A stretch of DNA of 64,000 nucleotides from Senimuribacter intestinalis (GTDB lineage Bacteria; Bacillota; Clostridia; Peptostreptococcales; Anaerovoracaceae), in contig CALPCJ010000001.1 in the NCBI GenBank assembly GCA_943192975.1, positions 310,001 through 374,000 on the forward strand, written 5' to 3'. Below, in pieces: positions 27,308 through 36,309 of this stretch. Each line of letters opens with the position of its first letter. Positions within the stretch are counted from its first letter, which is position 1. A program made the position numbers and the translations under genes. The notes below the pieces were generated by a model. It was not told where the DNA came from, made no database searches, and saw only the letters and a program-made list of their open reading frames with translations.

Positions 27308-27354
27308 ACAAAAACCATCCGCCGCTTTCTTTTGAAAGATACGAATGGTTTTTT
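27308..27354 (+). terminator. Terminator after the GntR gene
   Basis: AAAACCAT (27311-27318) pairs with ATGGTTTT (27345-27352), with an inner CTTTC/GAAAG stem, followed by a T-run. Confidence 0.75.
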
Positions 27355-27431
27355 ATGACATTTTTTTATGATATTCCTGCATCACATAAAGTGATACAAA
27401 AGCATCTGCATTAGCTTTTCAGCTGTCAAAT

Positions 27432-28679
27432 TCAATCCATTTTTTTATAGAAATCCTTCGAATTGTCTAATATATGCGCTTCCGCGTTAGGATAAACAAC
27501 TACCTTTTTCGGCGTTCCATCGTCGATACGAGAAAGAATCTCGTCCCAGGTTTTTACATATACTGCCCCTGAGCGTTCATCGATGTACCACGCGTCTCTT
27601 GCGCCCTTTATGGTATGGCTTGCAAACACGATGGCCTGATCCATGTTCTTCTCCTTTGGGTAACATCCGGACCACATCATCCCGCCCGGCTCAGAGTGAC
27701 CCCAGCTGTCGTAAAGAAAGTGCACACACTGGCCGAAAGGCGTATTTGCAGCGAGAATATAGGTGCCGCCATCCTTTAGGGAGGCTTTGGTTTCCGGCGT
27801 ATAAGCGCAGTTTGCTTCGGCGGGTTTAAAATGGTTGTTGGCAATCACCACATCACAGTCCGGGACAAAAGCAGCCCGATAGTGCTTTGCCGCATAGTCA
27901 TTGGCCTCCTTGAATTCCTCTTCAAAATCGCCCGCAAAAAGCTCACAGATCTCCGCCTTTCCATTGAGTACCACGTCAATTTTAAAATCCAGACCCATCA
28001 TTCTTGCCGCTTCTTCGGCGTCCGAACGCATTTTTGTCTTCGGATTTCCCATGTTAAACTCATTAAGCGTAGTAAAACTGTGGTTTGCCGTAATGGTGCG
28101 CATAGATGCGACTCCCGGCAAAATACACTTCGCGCCGCCGCTGAATCCAAAAAAGCTGTGCGCCATGGTCGTTCCAATGGCTACTTTGTATTCCGCGGCC
28201 ATCACATCCGCATTGATTTCTACCGGTACATTGTTGCTTGTATTTCCAATAAAGGCATGATTGAAGAACACATTGTGATTGTAAATTTCAAATTCGTCTA
28301 CCAGTTCCTCACCCAGTTTCTTTACAAAATGTTCCCGGTACATGACGCCGTGGGTGCCCAGTGCCGCTACAAACCATATGTTTTCTTTGGGCACGCCTGC
28401 CTGCAGCAATTCCCTGATGACCGCCTTTGCAGGGGCTTCACAGGGCGTGGGTCTTGTCATATCATCTATGATAATCACCGCACTTTTCTTTCCTTTTGCA
28501 CCTTCGCAAATCGGCGCCGTCCCGATGGAGGCATGAATTTTATCCGCAATTTCCTCCTCCGAAAGCTTTGGGGTCCGATACCCTGCAAATTCCAAAATAT
28601 GCACTTCCCAGTTTTCCGGAAAGTCAATGACAATGGGCCTATCGCCATACATGTTATTGGCAGGTAAATGATACTGCAT
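27432..28679 (-). CDS. larA: LarA-family nickel-pincer racemase/epimerase
   Basis: 415 residues. The DDMTRPTP motif (72-79), GTH (H110), H174, SGGAKCILPGV (K184) and H200 fall at or near the numbering of lactate racemase LarA from Lactobacillus plantarum, where His108, His174, Lys184 and His200 hold the nickel-pincer cofactor. It should interconvert stereoisomers of a 2-hydroxy acid, lactate being the archetype. AGGAGG precedes the ATG. The cofactor genes larB, larC and larE are not in the window. It ends an operon with an aminotransferase, a YjiH carrier and an acetamidase, so the substrate may be another hydroxy acid, although the lactate module is next door. Confidence 0.88.
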   Translation of the reverse strand: MQYHLPANNMYGDRPIVIDFPENWEVHILEFAGYRTPKLSEEEIADKIHASIGTAPICEGAKGKKSAVIIIDDMTRPTPCEAPAKAVIRELLQAGVPKENIWFVAALGTHGVMYREHFVKKLGEELVDEFEIYNHNVFFNHAFIGNTSNNVPVEINADVMAAEYKVAIGTTMAHSFFGFSGGAKCILPGVASMRTITANHSFTTLNEFNMGNPKTKMRSDAEEAARMMGLDFKIDVVLNGKAEICELFAGDFEEEFKEANDYAAKHYRAAFVPDCDVVIANNHFKPAEANCAYTPETKASLKDGGTYILAANTPFGQCVHFLYDSWGHSEPGGMMWSGCYPKEKNMDQAIVFASHTIKGARDAWYIDERSGAVYVKTWDEILSRIDDGTPKKVVVYPNAEAHILDNSKDFYKKMD

Positions 28680-28691
28680 AATCCTTTCCTC

Positions 28692-29576
28692 CTATAATCT
28701 GATATTCATCGCCTTTGGAATGCCGACTCTGACGGCCGTAGGGATATCCGATGAGCTGCAGTAGGACGCATTGACTTCGGCATCTCCCTGCATGGAAAGA
28801 TACATAAAAATGTCCGTTTGATCCCAGTCTGTCACTCTCTGCAGATGTCTGCGCATTTCCCTGCATGCCTCTGTCAGCGCCTCATAATAGTTATTGCCGC
28901 AGGCATTGACATACCATTTTTCATCGGTTTCAAGAAGCGGCCACTCTAAGTGGGTATTTTTAATGACATCTACTTTTACCGTTGTCGTGCCTGCCGATTC
29001 AACGGCTGCTCCGCAAAGTTCTCCGTCTCCCATGGCTGCGTGAAGATCTCCAATCTGCAGAAGCGCGCCTTCCGTAAAGACCGGCAGATAGATGGTACTG
29101 CCCGGTTTTACCTGCTTGCAGTCCATGTTGCCGCCATGTTTTCCCGTACAAAAGCATGGAATTTCTCCATCCGCAGGGGTTGTCCCGATGGTGCCGACCA
29201 TAGGATTTAATGGAAAAGACACGCCTTTAAAATAGGCGTTGCCGCGGTCTGCCTTCACGAAGGCTGTCCGTTCCTCTATCTCATCGCAAAGGGGTCCAAA
29301 ATCCGGACAGGTGACGATGACGCCCTGAGGCTCCAAGGCGATATCCAGAATTTTTACGGCAAGAACATCTCCCGGCATTGCGCCCTCTACATACAGCGGT
29401 CCCGCCGTAGGGTTTGACTCTTCCAGGGGAATTTCTGAACCCATCTGCTTCTCGCTGACAAGGACATTGCTGAAAGCGTCCATAGAGTGAAATGCTACGA
29501 TTTCACCCGGCTTACATGTGCCCGCCGGTTTATGGTCCGGTGAAAAAGTCAGTGTCGACTGTTCTATCAATTTCAT
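28692..29576 (-). CDS. Acetamidase/formamidase family protein
   Basis: 294 residues from the ATG at 29576, which has AGGAG 8 bases upstream; the 18 residues before it are probably not translated. Family motifs visible are GPLYVEGAMPGDVLAVKI, NPMVGTIGTTP, CFCTGKHGGNMD and GDLHAAMGDGELCG. The family (FmdA/AmdA) hydrolyses small amides to ammonia and the acid. It lies 12 bases upstream of larA and 25 bases downstream of the YjiH carrier, in one operon. Which amide is used is not evident. Confidence 0.9.
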   Translation of the reverse strand: MKLIEQSTLTFSPDHKPAGTCKPGEIVAFHSMDAFSNVLVSEKQMGSEIPLEESNPTAGPLYVEGAMPGDVLAVKILDIALEPQGVIVTCPDFGPLCDEIEERTAFVKADRGNAYFKGVSFPLNPMVGTIGTTPADGEIPCFCTGKHGGNMDCKQVKPGSTIYLPVFTEGALLQIGDLHAAMGDGELCGAAVESAGTTTVKVDVIKNTHLEWPLLETDEKWYVNACGNNYYEALTEACREMRRHLQRVTDWDQTDIFMYLSMQGDAEVNASYCSSSDIPTAVRVGIPKAMNIRL

Positions 29577-29601
29577 ATATCCGTCTCCTTCTATCATGCT
29601 G

Positions 29602-30951
29602 CTAAAATACAATATTTGCCGCCAGTACAATCAGCGGAATTGCGATAACGGTTCTCTCCAGGAAAATAATGAACAGATTACCGACATTGAGTCCAACCTT
29701 GGACTGAATTGCCAGAATTCCAACTTCAGTCATAAATATAATCTGTACCAGAGAAAGGGTTCCGATAATCCATCTGGTTGCAATCGACTGAATGTTGATG
29801 CCTAAAACTGCCGGAATAAACATATCCGCAAAACCGGCCAGCGCTGCCGGCGCTGCCGCAAAGGCTTCTTCTACACCCAGTACGTCAAATAACAGTCCAA
29901 ACGGATAAGAAATCCAGCCTAAAATCGGCGTGTACTCTACCAAAATCAAGGTAAGCGTACCCCATGCAAAGATAACAGGCAAAGTACCAATCAGAACACC
30001 AAAGAGCATTTCCGTGCCGGATTTAAAAATCGTGCGAATTTCAAAACGCTCCGCTTGCTGTGAAGCAATCTTTCTTGCCCAAAGGCGGGACTTTACACCC
30101 TCCGGTACCAGTTCCATGGACTGCGGCGTGACGCCCGACGCGTATTCATTAGGAATTCTGGTAAGGGGCGGAATTCTCGGCGTAATAATCGCCAGCACAA
30201 CACCTACTAAGCAAACCACTAAATAGCACTGCAGGAAGTACTGTGTAATATCTAAGGTTTCCGCGACAACCAGACAAAACGGCACATTTACTGCGGAAAA
30301 AGCCGTAATGATGACTGCCGATTCTCTCTTCGTGTACTGTCCCTTATTGTAAAGGCTTCTGGTCAGAACCACTGCCATGTTAGCCGCGCCAAGCCAGGAA
30401 GTCACGATATTGATGGCAGATTTTCCCGGCAGTTTAAACAGCGGCCTCGTTACTTTCCGCAGAAATACGCCTACATATTCCATGAGTCCGAACTCCGTCA
30501 GAAACGGCATAAAATACGTGATGGCGAGAATAATGCCTACCAGTGGATTTGCGATTCCCAGAATCGTCTGACCGGTGGCATCGGAAATAACGGCTTCCGG
30601 TCCTACATGAAAATAGCACATCACGATAAACACTGCAGCCACAATGCTGCTGATATAGTACAGCGGCGTAGTCACAAACAGACTGCTCAGTACCCTGTTT
30701 TCTACGATACATTTAGGTTTTGCGATACTTGCAACAGGCTGTAAAATCGCACATACGACCAGTAACGCCATGGTAAACCATACAATTAAATTTCCCGTTG
30801 ATGCTATGATAAAATCAGAAAGCATCGCTGTCAATACGGTAAAGGATCCATTGTTTGGAATTGGCGTTAAAAATAGTAAAACGCCCAATAATGAAAATAT
30901 AACAAATTTTTGATAGCTTTTTTTATCAACGGTTAAATCCATATTATTCAT
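29602..30951 (-). CDS. YjiH-family membrane protein (nucleoside-recognition/Gate domain)
   Basis: 449 residues with about ten membrane segments. FSLLGVLLFLTPIPNNGSFT near the start and FMPFLTEFGLMEYVGVFLR around residue 135 match the YjiH family, which carries a Gate domain also found in nucleoside transporters and spore proteins. GGGAGG precedes the ATG. It sits between an aminotransferase and an amidase in a leftward operon and probably moves the substrate or product of that pathway. No YjiH substrate is firmly established to my knowledge. Confidence 0.82.
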   Translation of the reverse strand: MNNMDLTVDKKSYQKFVIFSLLGVLLFLTPIPNNGSFTVLTAMLSDFIIASTGNLIVWFTMALLVVCAILQPVASIAKPKCIVENRVLSSLFVTTPLYYISSIVAAVFIVMCYFHVGPEAVISDATGQTILGIANPLVGIILAITYFMPFLTEFGLMEYVGVFLRKVTRPLFKLPGKSAINIVTSWLGAANMAVVLTRSLYNKGQYTKRESAVIITAFSAVNVPFCLVVAETLDITQYFLQCYLVVCLVGVVLAIITPRIPPLTRIPNEYASGVTPQSMELVPEGVKSRLWARKIASQQAERFEIRTIFKSGTEMLFGVLIGTLPVIFAWGTLTLILVEYTPILGWISYPFGLLFDVLGVEEAFAAAPAALAGFADMFIPAVLGINIQSIATRWIIGTLSLVQIIFMTEVGILAIQSKVGLNVGNLFIIFLERTVIAIPLIVLAANIVF

Positions 30952-31002
30952 GTTTCTTTCCTCCCTGTTGTTCCATCCATGTGTTCACGGTGCTTTTCCC
31001 GC

Positions 31003-32166
31003 CTACTGGAACAACGCAATCTTTTCAATACGGTCAAAGGCTTCTTTCAGGGTATCCACGTTTACGGTGCAGGCGATACGCACGTAGCCTTCTCCGCAGG
31101 CTCCAAAGGCGTTTCCCGGCAGCATCAGCACGTGGGCCTCCCTCAAAATCAGTTCCGCCGCCTGATCGCTGTTTAATCCTGTTTCCTTGATATTCATAAA
31201 CAAGTAGAAGCTGCCCTTTGGTGGGTAAATCACAGAAAGCTTTGGAATCTGGTTGATTCTCTCCGCCGCATAAAACATTCTCTTTCTGTATTCCTCTATC
31301 ATCGGCGGCTGGATTTCTGCTCCGTGACGCAGGGCGTGGAGCGCAGCCCTCTGTGATACTGACGGCGCTGTAAATACCACGTTTTCGTTAATCTGCTGAA
31401 TCACTTTGATGATGTAATCCGGCGCGATGATGTTGCCCACTCTCCAGCCGGTCATGGTGAAATTCTTGGAGAAAGAATTGAGAATGATGGTTCTTTCTCT
31501 CATGCCCGGCATTGTCGCAAATGGCACAAACGGATTCTGATAGCTGAAGGCGGTATAGATGTCGTCTGAGATAACGACTAAATCGTATTTTACGGCAATT
31601 TCAGCGATCTTCTCCATGGTTTCCACAGTCAGGCAGTTTCCCGTCGGGTTGCTCGGCGAGTTGATGACCAGCGCTTTCGTCCGCTCTGTAATCAGGGATT
31701 CCAGACGCTCTATGTTAATCTGAAAATCCTCTTCTTCGTAGGTGGGAAGTTCCACAGGAATGCCTCTTGCCAGTTCCACCTGCTGCGGATACGGCGTAAA
31801 GAATGGGGCCTGCAGGATTACTTCATCGCCATCGTCTACGATAGCTTCCAGTGCCAGATACATGCCCAGGCATGCGGAGGCTGTTACAAAGACTTCTTCA
31901 TCTGCAACATTCATATCGTACTCTTCTTTATAGTATTTGCAGATTTCCTCCCGAAGCTCCGGGTCACCTCTGAAATCCGTATATTTGGTATGACCAATCC
32001 TGGCATCTTCATAGGATTTGTCAATAATCAATCTGTCCGTAATCAGATCCGGATCTCCCAGACTGAGGTTAATACAGTCATCGAAAGATTTAGCCATTTC
32101 ATCGGATTTTCCCATGGCCGTGCTCTGATCCTTCCAGTATCTTTTTGCAACAAATCTGTGCTTCAT
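31003..32166 (-). CDS. Class I PLP-dependent aminotransferase
   Basis: 387 residues with NLSLGDPDL near residue 33, NSPSNPTGNCL near 168-178, SDDIYTAFSY near 199-208, and the PLP-lysine segment NSFSKNFTMTGWRVG. These are aspartate-aminotransferase-superfamily motifs. It is the first gene of the operon with YjiH, acetamidase and larA. AGGAGG lies about 13 bases before the ATG, slightly far. An aminotransferase followed by a 2-hydroxy-acid racemase would suit catabolism of an amino acid through its 2-oxo and 2-hydroxy acid; that scheme is inference. Confidence 0.88.
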   Translation of the reverse strand: MKHRFVAKRYWKDQSTAMGKSDEMAKSFDDCINLSLGDPDLITDRLIIDKSYEDARIGHTKYTDFRGDPELREEICKYYKEEYDMNVADEEVFVTASACLGMYLALEAIVDDGDEVILQAPFFTPYPQQVELARGIPVELPTYEEEDFQINIERLESLITERTKALVINSPSNPTGNCLTVETMEKIAEIAVKYDLVVISDDIYTAFSYQNPFVPFATMPGMRERTIILNSFSKNFTMTGWRVGNIIAPDYIIKVIQQINENVVFTAPSVSQRAALHALRHGAEIQPPMIEEYRKRMFYAAERINQIPKLSVIYPPKGSFYLFMNIKETGLNSDQAAELILREAHVLMLPGNAFGACGEGYVRIACTVNVDTLKEAFDRIEKIALFQ

Positions 32167-32220
32167 ATTGCTATGCTACCTCCTGATACTTCAGTTTATG
32201 TGGTAAGACCTCTTGCATAT

Positions 32221-32249
32221 ATTAAAGCACAGGTCGACAAAAAATGCAA
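32221..32249 (-). promoter_or_regulatory. Promoter of the aminotransferase-YjiH-acetamidase-larA operon
   Basis: On the minus strand TTGCAT (32244-32249) and TTTAAT (32221-32226) are 17 bp apart, about 50 bases before the aminotransferase start. Confidence 0.6.
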
Positions 32250-32353
32250 CAAGAAAATCACCCTATTTACAAATTTCTGAAAACATTTCCTGCTGCCAGC
32301 GTGCAATCACACACACGCACTGCGCCACGCCTATCGCAAAATCCGTGCAAAGT

Positions 32354-32384
32354 AAAACATTGAGCCGAAGCTCAATGTTTTTAC
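32354..32384 (-). terminator. Terminator after cassette B
   Basis: A perfect hairpin AAAACATTGAGC / GCTCAATGTTTT with a CGAA tetraloop (32354-32381) lies downstream of the M20 gene. A second weaker hairpin (32402-32420) precedes it. Confidence 0.7.
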
Positions 32385-32440
32385 CCAGTTATTTACTTCA
32401 ACCCAACATTTTATATTGGGCCTCTTTTTATTACTGTTAT

Positions 32441-33718
32441 TTATTCTGCTGCCAGTTTTCTGATGGCGCTTTTGTAGATGTCTTTGGCCAGTCTCAGATC
32501 CTCGATGAACATATACTCGTTGGCCTGATGTTCCGTCAGCTCCCTGCCGGGAAGCATAGGTCCAAAGGCAACGATATTTTCCATAGCACGGGCATAAGTG
32601 CCGCCGCCGATTACTGTGGCGCGTCCCATATCTCCGGTATGCTCTCGATAGGCTTCCAGCAGTTTGGTTATCACCGGTCCGTCTTCTTCGAGAAAAACAT
32701 ATGGCTCATTATAGAGGAGTTCCATCTTTACGTCCCCATAGCCGCTGCTTGTCATATGCTTCCTGATCTGTTCCAGAATATCCTCGATGCGGAAGGTCAC
32801 CGGATACCTGATATCCGCCGTAAGGCTGATAGTGTCTCCGTCTGTACGGATCATGCCGAAGTTATATGTAATCTCGCCGCTTTCTTTGTCTGCGGCATAA
32901 CCGTTCAAGCTTTCTCCATGGTATTCCATTTTGATGCAGTCCCGGAAAAAGCTGCTCAGCTGACAGTCCTCCCGTGTCTGAAAACAGGTCATCAGCTTGG
33001 AAATAGCATTTTCCCCGTCCTGCGGCGTACTGCCGTGAGCTGACTTTCCTGTCTCCGTCATGGAAAGAATTTCCCCGCTCTCGCTGCGGAATCTGGCTCT
33101 GCAGATATCCGGGACCATGTTTACCGCGTTACCTCCTTCGATATCCTCAAAGCAGGTTCGTGTACGATCAAAGGTGAATCGAACATTCGCAATACCCATC
33201 TCAGCATAAATCGCCGGAAAATCCGCATCAGGCGTAAAGCCGAAATCAATCTTTTCCTCTGTCTGTTTATAGTATTCCATATCGATCCAGTCGCCTGCTT
33301 CCTCAGTCATACCGAATATAATACGAATCCGCTTATTAAACACGCATCCTTCTTCAAGCAGTTCCCTGATCGCATGAATCACCGCTGCAGCCGGTCCTTT
33401 GTCATCCGTAACGCCGCGGCCTATGAGTTTTCCGTCTTCAACAGTCAGCGCAAAGGGTTCATAGTTCCAGCCGTCGCCTGCGGGAACCACGTCCAGATGA
33501 ACCAGGATTCCCATCAGTTCCTCGCCCTGACCGGTCTCAGCATATCCTATCATATTGTCACAGTTTTTTGTCCTGAATCCATAAGAACCGCAGATGTCCA
33601 GAGCGGTATCCAGAACTTTCCGTACCCCTTCGCCGAAAGGGCACTCTTTTTGCTCTGTCCTTGCTGAAACACTGTTTATCTCTACCAGTTTTCGCAAATC
33701 AGCTATTATTCTGTCCAT
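32441..33718 (-). CDS. M20 family dipeptidase, PepV/Sapep-like (cassette B)
   Basis: 425 residues. Metal and catalytic motifs match the cassette A paralog: HLDVVP, GRGVTDDKGP, the EE pair in TEEAGDW, TPDADFP and GGGTYARAMEN followed by FGPMLPGRELTEH. A start at 33718 follows AAAGGA by 8 or more bases. It is the third gene of the leftward set permease, DUF917, M20, 11 bases after DUF917. The likely role is hydrolysis of an N-terminal or N-carbamoyl amino acid released from the imported compound. In A the catalytic segment reads QEESG, here EEAGD, so specificities may differ. Confidence 0.92.
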   Translation of the reverse strand: MDRIIADLRKLVEINSVSARTEQKECPFGEGVRKVLDTALDICGSYGFRTKNCDNMIGYAETGQGEELMGILVHLDVVPAGDGWNYEPFALTVEDGKLIGRGVTDDKGPAAAVIHAIRELLEEGCVFNKRIRIIFGMTEEAGDWIDMEYYKQTEEKIDFGFTPDADFPAIYAEMGIANVRFTFDRTRTCFEDIEGGNAVNMVPDICRARFRSESGEILSMTETGKSAHGSTPQDGENAISKLMTCFQTREDCQLSSFFRDCIKMEYHGESLNGYAADKESGEITYNFGMIRTDGDTISLTADIRYPVTFRIEDILEQIRKHMTSSGYGDVKMELLYNEPYVFLEEDGPVITKLLEAYREHTGDMGRATVIGGGTYARAMENIVAFGPMLPGRELTEHQANEYMFIEDLRLAKDIYKSAIRKLAAE

Positions 33719-33729
33719 TCCATGTTCCT

Positions 33730-34821
33730 TTATCTTTCAAACGGCTTATACTCTACATCAAAGCCAAAGTGCTTAGGTCCAAAGCAGGCAAGTCCTTCCG
33801 GTGTCGTCCAGATTTCCGGTGACGGCAGCGCAATGACAGTCATTCTCTGACCCAGATCAAAGTTCGGCGTAGTCAGCGGATCGCCATTTTCTCCAATCAT
33901 GCAGATCAGATCCGGAGCCATTACATCGATTTCTCCGTTTCTGTATGCCATAATATTCTCGTTTTTCAGCCAGATCTTATAGGTCTCACCAGTAAATTCC
34001 GCTTCGCCCTTCAGATGAATTTCTCCAAAGTTGAAACCATCTCTGGTCTCCCAAGGGAATTCCGTTACAACGCCTTTGAAGAGCAGTTTTCCTTCTTTTG
34101 CGTCGGCAATAGCTTTTGCCACATCCAGACCCTTTTCTTTTGCTTCCCGCAAAGTAACGCCTATTTCCTGAGCGTATGTAATCATATCCGGAATCAGTGC
34201 TTCTTTGATGACTCTGCCTACATTGGCATGGTCTGCAACGCCGACCATATTGTCGCTGGCTACAGCAATGGCTCTTACGATATCCTCTGCTCTCAGGTCA
34301 CCCTGTACATTCTGAAGCACGATTTTCTCGCCGAACTTGGTGGCAACACCCATAGGATAAATTGGCACATCTTTTACGTAATAGGTAGAATGCTGCAATT
34401 CAGGTACGGATCTTCCTGCCGGGTCCGCATCCAGAAGAGGTACGCCCATTTCCAGAGCTGCATGAAGAGCTTCCGCTGTATTGCTGCCCCCTAATTCTGT
34501 TGATCCTACTGCATAAATTTTCTTGCCCAGAAAACCTTCCAGAGCCTGCACTGCCAGCACAGAAGACGCTTCCTCCGCAAGACTCAGATCTGCAAATTTC
34601 GGATTTTTTCCGCCGGCAGACGGCGCGCCGCAGCCATACGGCGTAACAACATATTCATCGTCAGGCAGTTCGTCCAGTTTGATCAGTTTCAAAGTTTCGC
34701 CTTTATCAAAGTGTTTTTTCATCAGGGACAGCCCCTCTTCCAGCGGTCCTCCGCCGCCGGTACCCAGTACCGCACACCCGTATAGTACATCGATCATGTC
34801 CTGTTTGTTTAACTCTCTCAT
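33730..34821 (-). CDS. DUF917 family protein (cassette B)
   Basis: 363 residues from the ATG at 34821, with GGAGG 8 bases upstream. It has the same landmarks as the cassette A paralog: YGCAVLGTGGGGPLEEGLSL, LDELPDDEYVVTPYGCGAPS, GSTELGGSNTAEALHAA, DPAGRSVPELQHSTYY and a C-terminus of LPSPEIWTTPEGL. Nearly equal length and position in the operon show a duplicated gene. The function is unknown beyond the family link to thiohydantoin/hydantoin chemistry (PF06032). It lies 22 bases downstream of the permease. Confidence 0.9.
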   Translation of the reverse strand: MRELNKQDMIDVLYGCAVLGTGGGGPLEEGLSLMKKHFDKGETLKLIKLDELPDDEYVVTPYGCGAPSAGGKNPKFADLSLAEEASSVLAVQALEGFLGKKIYAVGSTELGGSNTAEALHAALEMGVPLLDADPAGRSVPELQHSTYYVKDVPIYPMGVATKFGEKIVLQNVQGDLRAEDIVRAIAVASDNMVGVADHANVGRVIKEALIPDMITYAQEIGVTLREAKEKGLDVAKAIADAKEGKLLFKGVVTEFPWETRDGFNFGEIHLKGEAEFTGETYKIWLKNENIMAYRNGEIDVMAPDLICMIGENGDPLTTPNFDLGQRMTVIALPSPEIWTTPEGLACFGPKHFGFDVEYKPFER

Positions 34822-34843
34822 TTTATTTTCCTCCGTTATAATT

Positions 34844-36124
34844 TTATACTGCTGTATGATCAGATCCATCTCTTGAAGTAGACGGGATCAGTCTTTCTAA
34901 GACCAGATAGGCAGCCGCGCCAACCAGAATGCCGGTAAACTCAATACCGATAAAGTATGCGATAACTGCGCTGAGCGCCCATGCGATGACACCTGCCAGA
35001 TTAACGCCGTCTTTCGGCCGGAAGTTTTCCTTCTTTCCTCTTCCTACAATCCAGTAGTCGGCAATAATGACGCCGCCGACCGGACACACTACATAAGACA
35101 GCAGACTCAGTACGCCCTCGATATGTCCCAGAATGCCAAGATCGCACAGAATAATGCCGATAATACCGGAAATCAGCGTTGCCTCTCTTCTCCTGTTGTC
35201 ATTGAGCTTCAGAGCCATAACGATATTGAGCCCTGCGCTGTAGGCATTGGTGGAATTAGTGGTCCACGTCGAGATAACCAGCGCCGTAATGCCGAGAAGA
35301 GGAAGCCCTACATCGATCAGCACCATGCTGACATCGTATTCCCCGGACATTTTGGTCAGCAGAATCCCCATGACCAGCGTTACAACACCCATTGGAAATA
35401 CGCCGTAGAATACAGATTTTACAGTATCCTTCCTGCTCTTCTGAAATCTGGTGTAATCAGCAGCAGTGATTGTGCCTACTGCTGTAAAGTTGAAGGACAG
35501 TGCCACGCCTCCCATGAAGCTCATGGTCTGGGCAGTCGCTGTATGCAGTCCGCCGGTGCCGTAGGTCCTGAAAGCCAGGAAAGTTCCGTAGAGCATAATG
35601 ATCATCAGGAGAGGAATGGATATCTTGTCCAGCTTTTCCAAAGCGCTGACACCGAATACAGCGGTCAGCAGCATGATGATGCCCCAGACCGTATTAGATA
35701 CGATCACAGGAATTTCGATTCCCGTCATGGCATACATGGCATTGCTGAACGCCTCTCCGCAGACACCGTTCTGTATGCCGAACCATCCTATCATGTTCAC
35801 CGCGAAAATAGTGCTGACGATAAATCTGGCTCCGGATCTTCCGAAGCCGGCTTCGCAGGCCGTGCAGGATGCCGCGCCCAAATCGCAGCCCATCATACCG
35901 GTGATTACCATTCCGATAACAACGACCAGATACCCGAGAGATCCTGAAATAATCGCAGGCCATATAGGCATTGCTTCCGCAAGCAAAGCGCCAAGCAGGA
36001 AAGCCGGTACGCAGACACAGATACCTGCCTGTACGAACGCCAGGGAAACCCAGTCCTTTCGTTCATCTTCGCCAATAGGCTTTAATGCCATGGCTTCTAC
36101 TTGTTTCTGTTCTTTTTTCATCAT
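34844..36124 (-). CDS. NCS1-type cytosine/purine permease (cassette B)
   Basis: 426 residues and about 12 membrane segments. SLAFVQAGICVCVPAFLLGA near residue 30 and GWFGIQNGVCGEAFSNAMYA mirror the cassette A permease. NCS1 proteins import nucleobases, allantoin or hydantoins. The ribosome site is poor at the annotated ATG (AAAGGA is 19-24 bases away; a GAAG lies closer), so the start could be one or two codons different (36121). It is the first gene of the leftward operon and divergent from a PucR regulator. Confidence 0.9.
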   Translation of the reverse strand: MMKKEQKQVEAMALKPIGEDERKDWVSLAFVQAGICVCVPAFLLGALLAEAMPIWPAIISGSLGYLVVVIGMVITGMMGCDLGAASCTACEAGFGRSGARFIVSTIFAVNMIGWFGIQNGVCGEAFSNAMYAMTGIEIPVIVSNTVWGIIMLLTAVFGVSALEKLDKISIPLLMIIMLYGTFLAFRTYGTGGLHTATAQTMSFMGGVALSFNFTAVGTITAADYTRFQKSRKDTVKSVFYGVFPMGVVTLVMGILLTKMSGEYDVSMVLIDVGLPLLGITALVISTWTTNSTNAYSAGLNIVMALKLNDNRRREATLISGIIGIILCDLGILGHIEGVLSLLSYVVCPVGGVIIADYWIVGRGKKENFRPKDGVNLAGVIAWALSAVIAYFIGIEFTGILVGAAAYLVLERLIPSTSRDGSDHTAV

Positions 36125-36223
36125 TCTTCGTGCTTTTACACTTCCTTTCTGAATTTTTAAACATCATATCACAAAATTCTGCCCTTTTCTTTAGGCAGTT
36201 GATGAAACACCTCTCATTTCATT

Positions 36224-36272
36224 TGTGCATCTGCACATTTTTATTGTGATGCCATGAAAATTCTGTTATAAT
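36224..36272 (+). promoter_or_regulatory. Promoter of the cassette B pucR and nearby palindrome
   Basis: TTGTGA (36244-36249) and TATAAT (36267-36272, with the extended TGT before it) are 17 bp apart. Just upstream is the palindrome TGTGCA-TC-TGCACA (36224-36237) in the divergent spacer, a candidate PucR operator. Confidence 0.6.
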
Positions 36273-36309
36273 AAAAATCATCATGTTAGCCAATTGAGGA
36301 GGAATCGTT

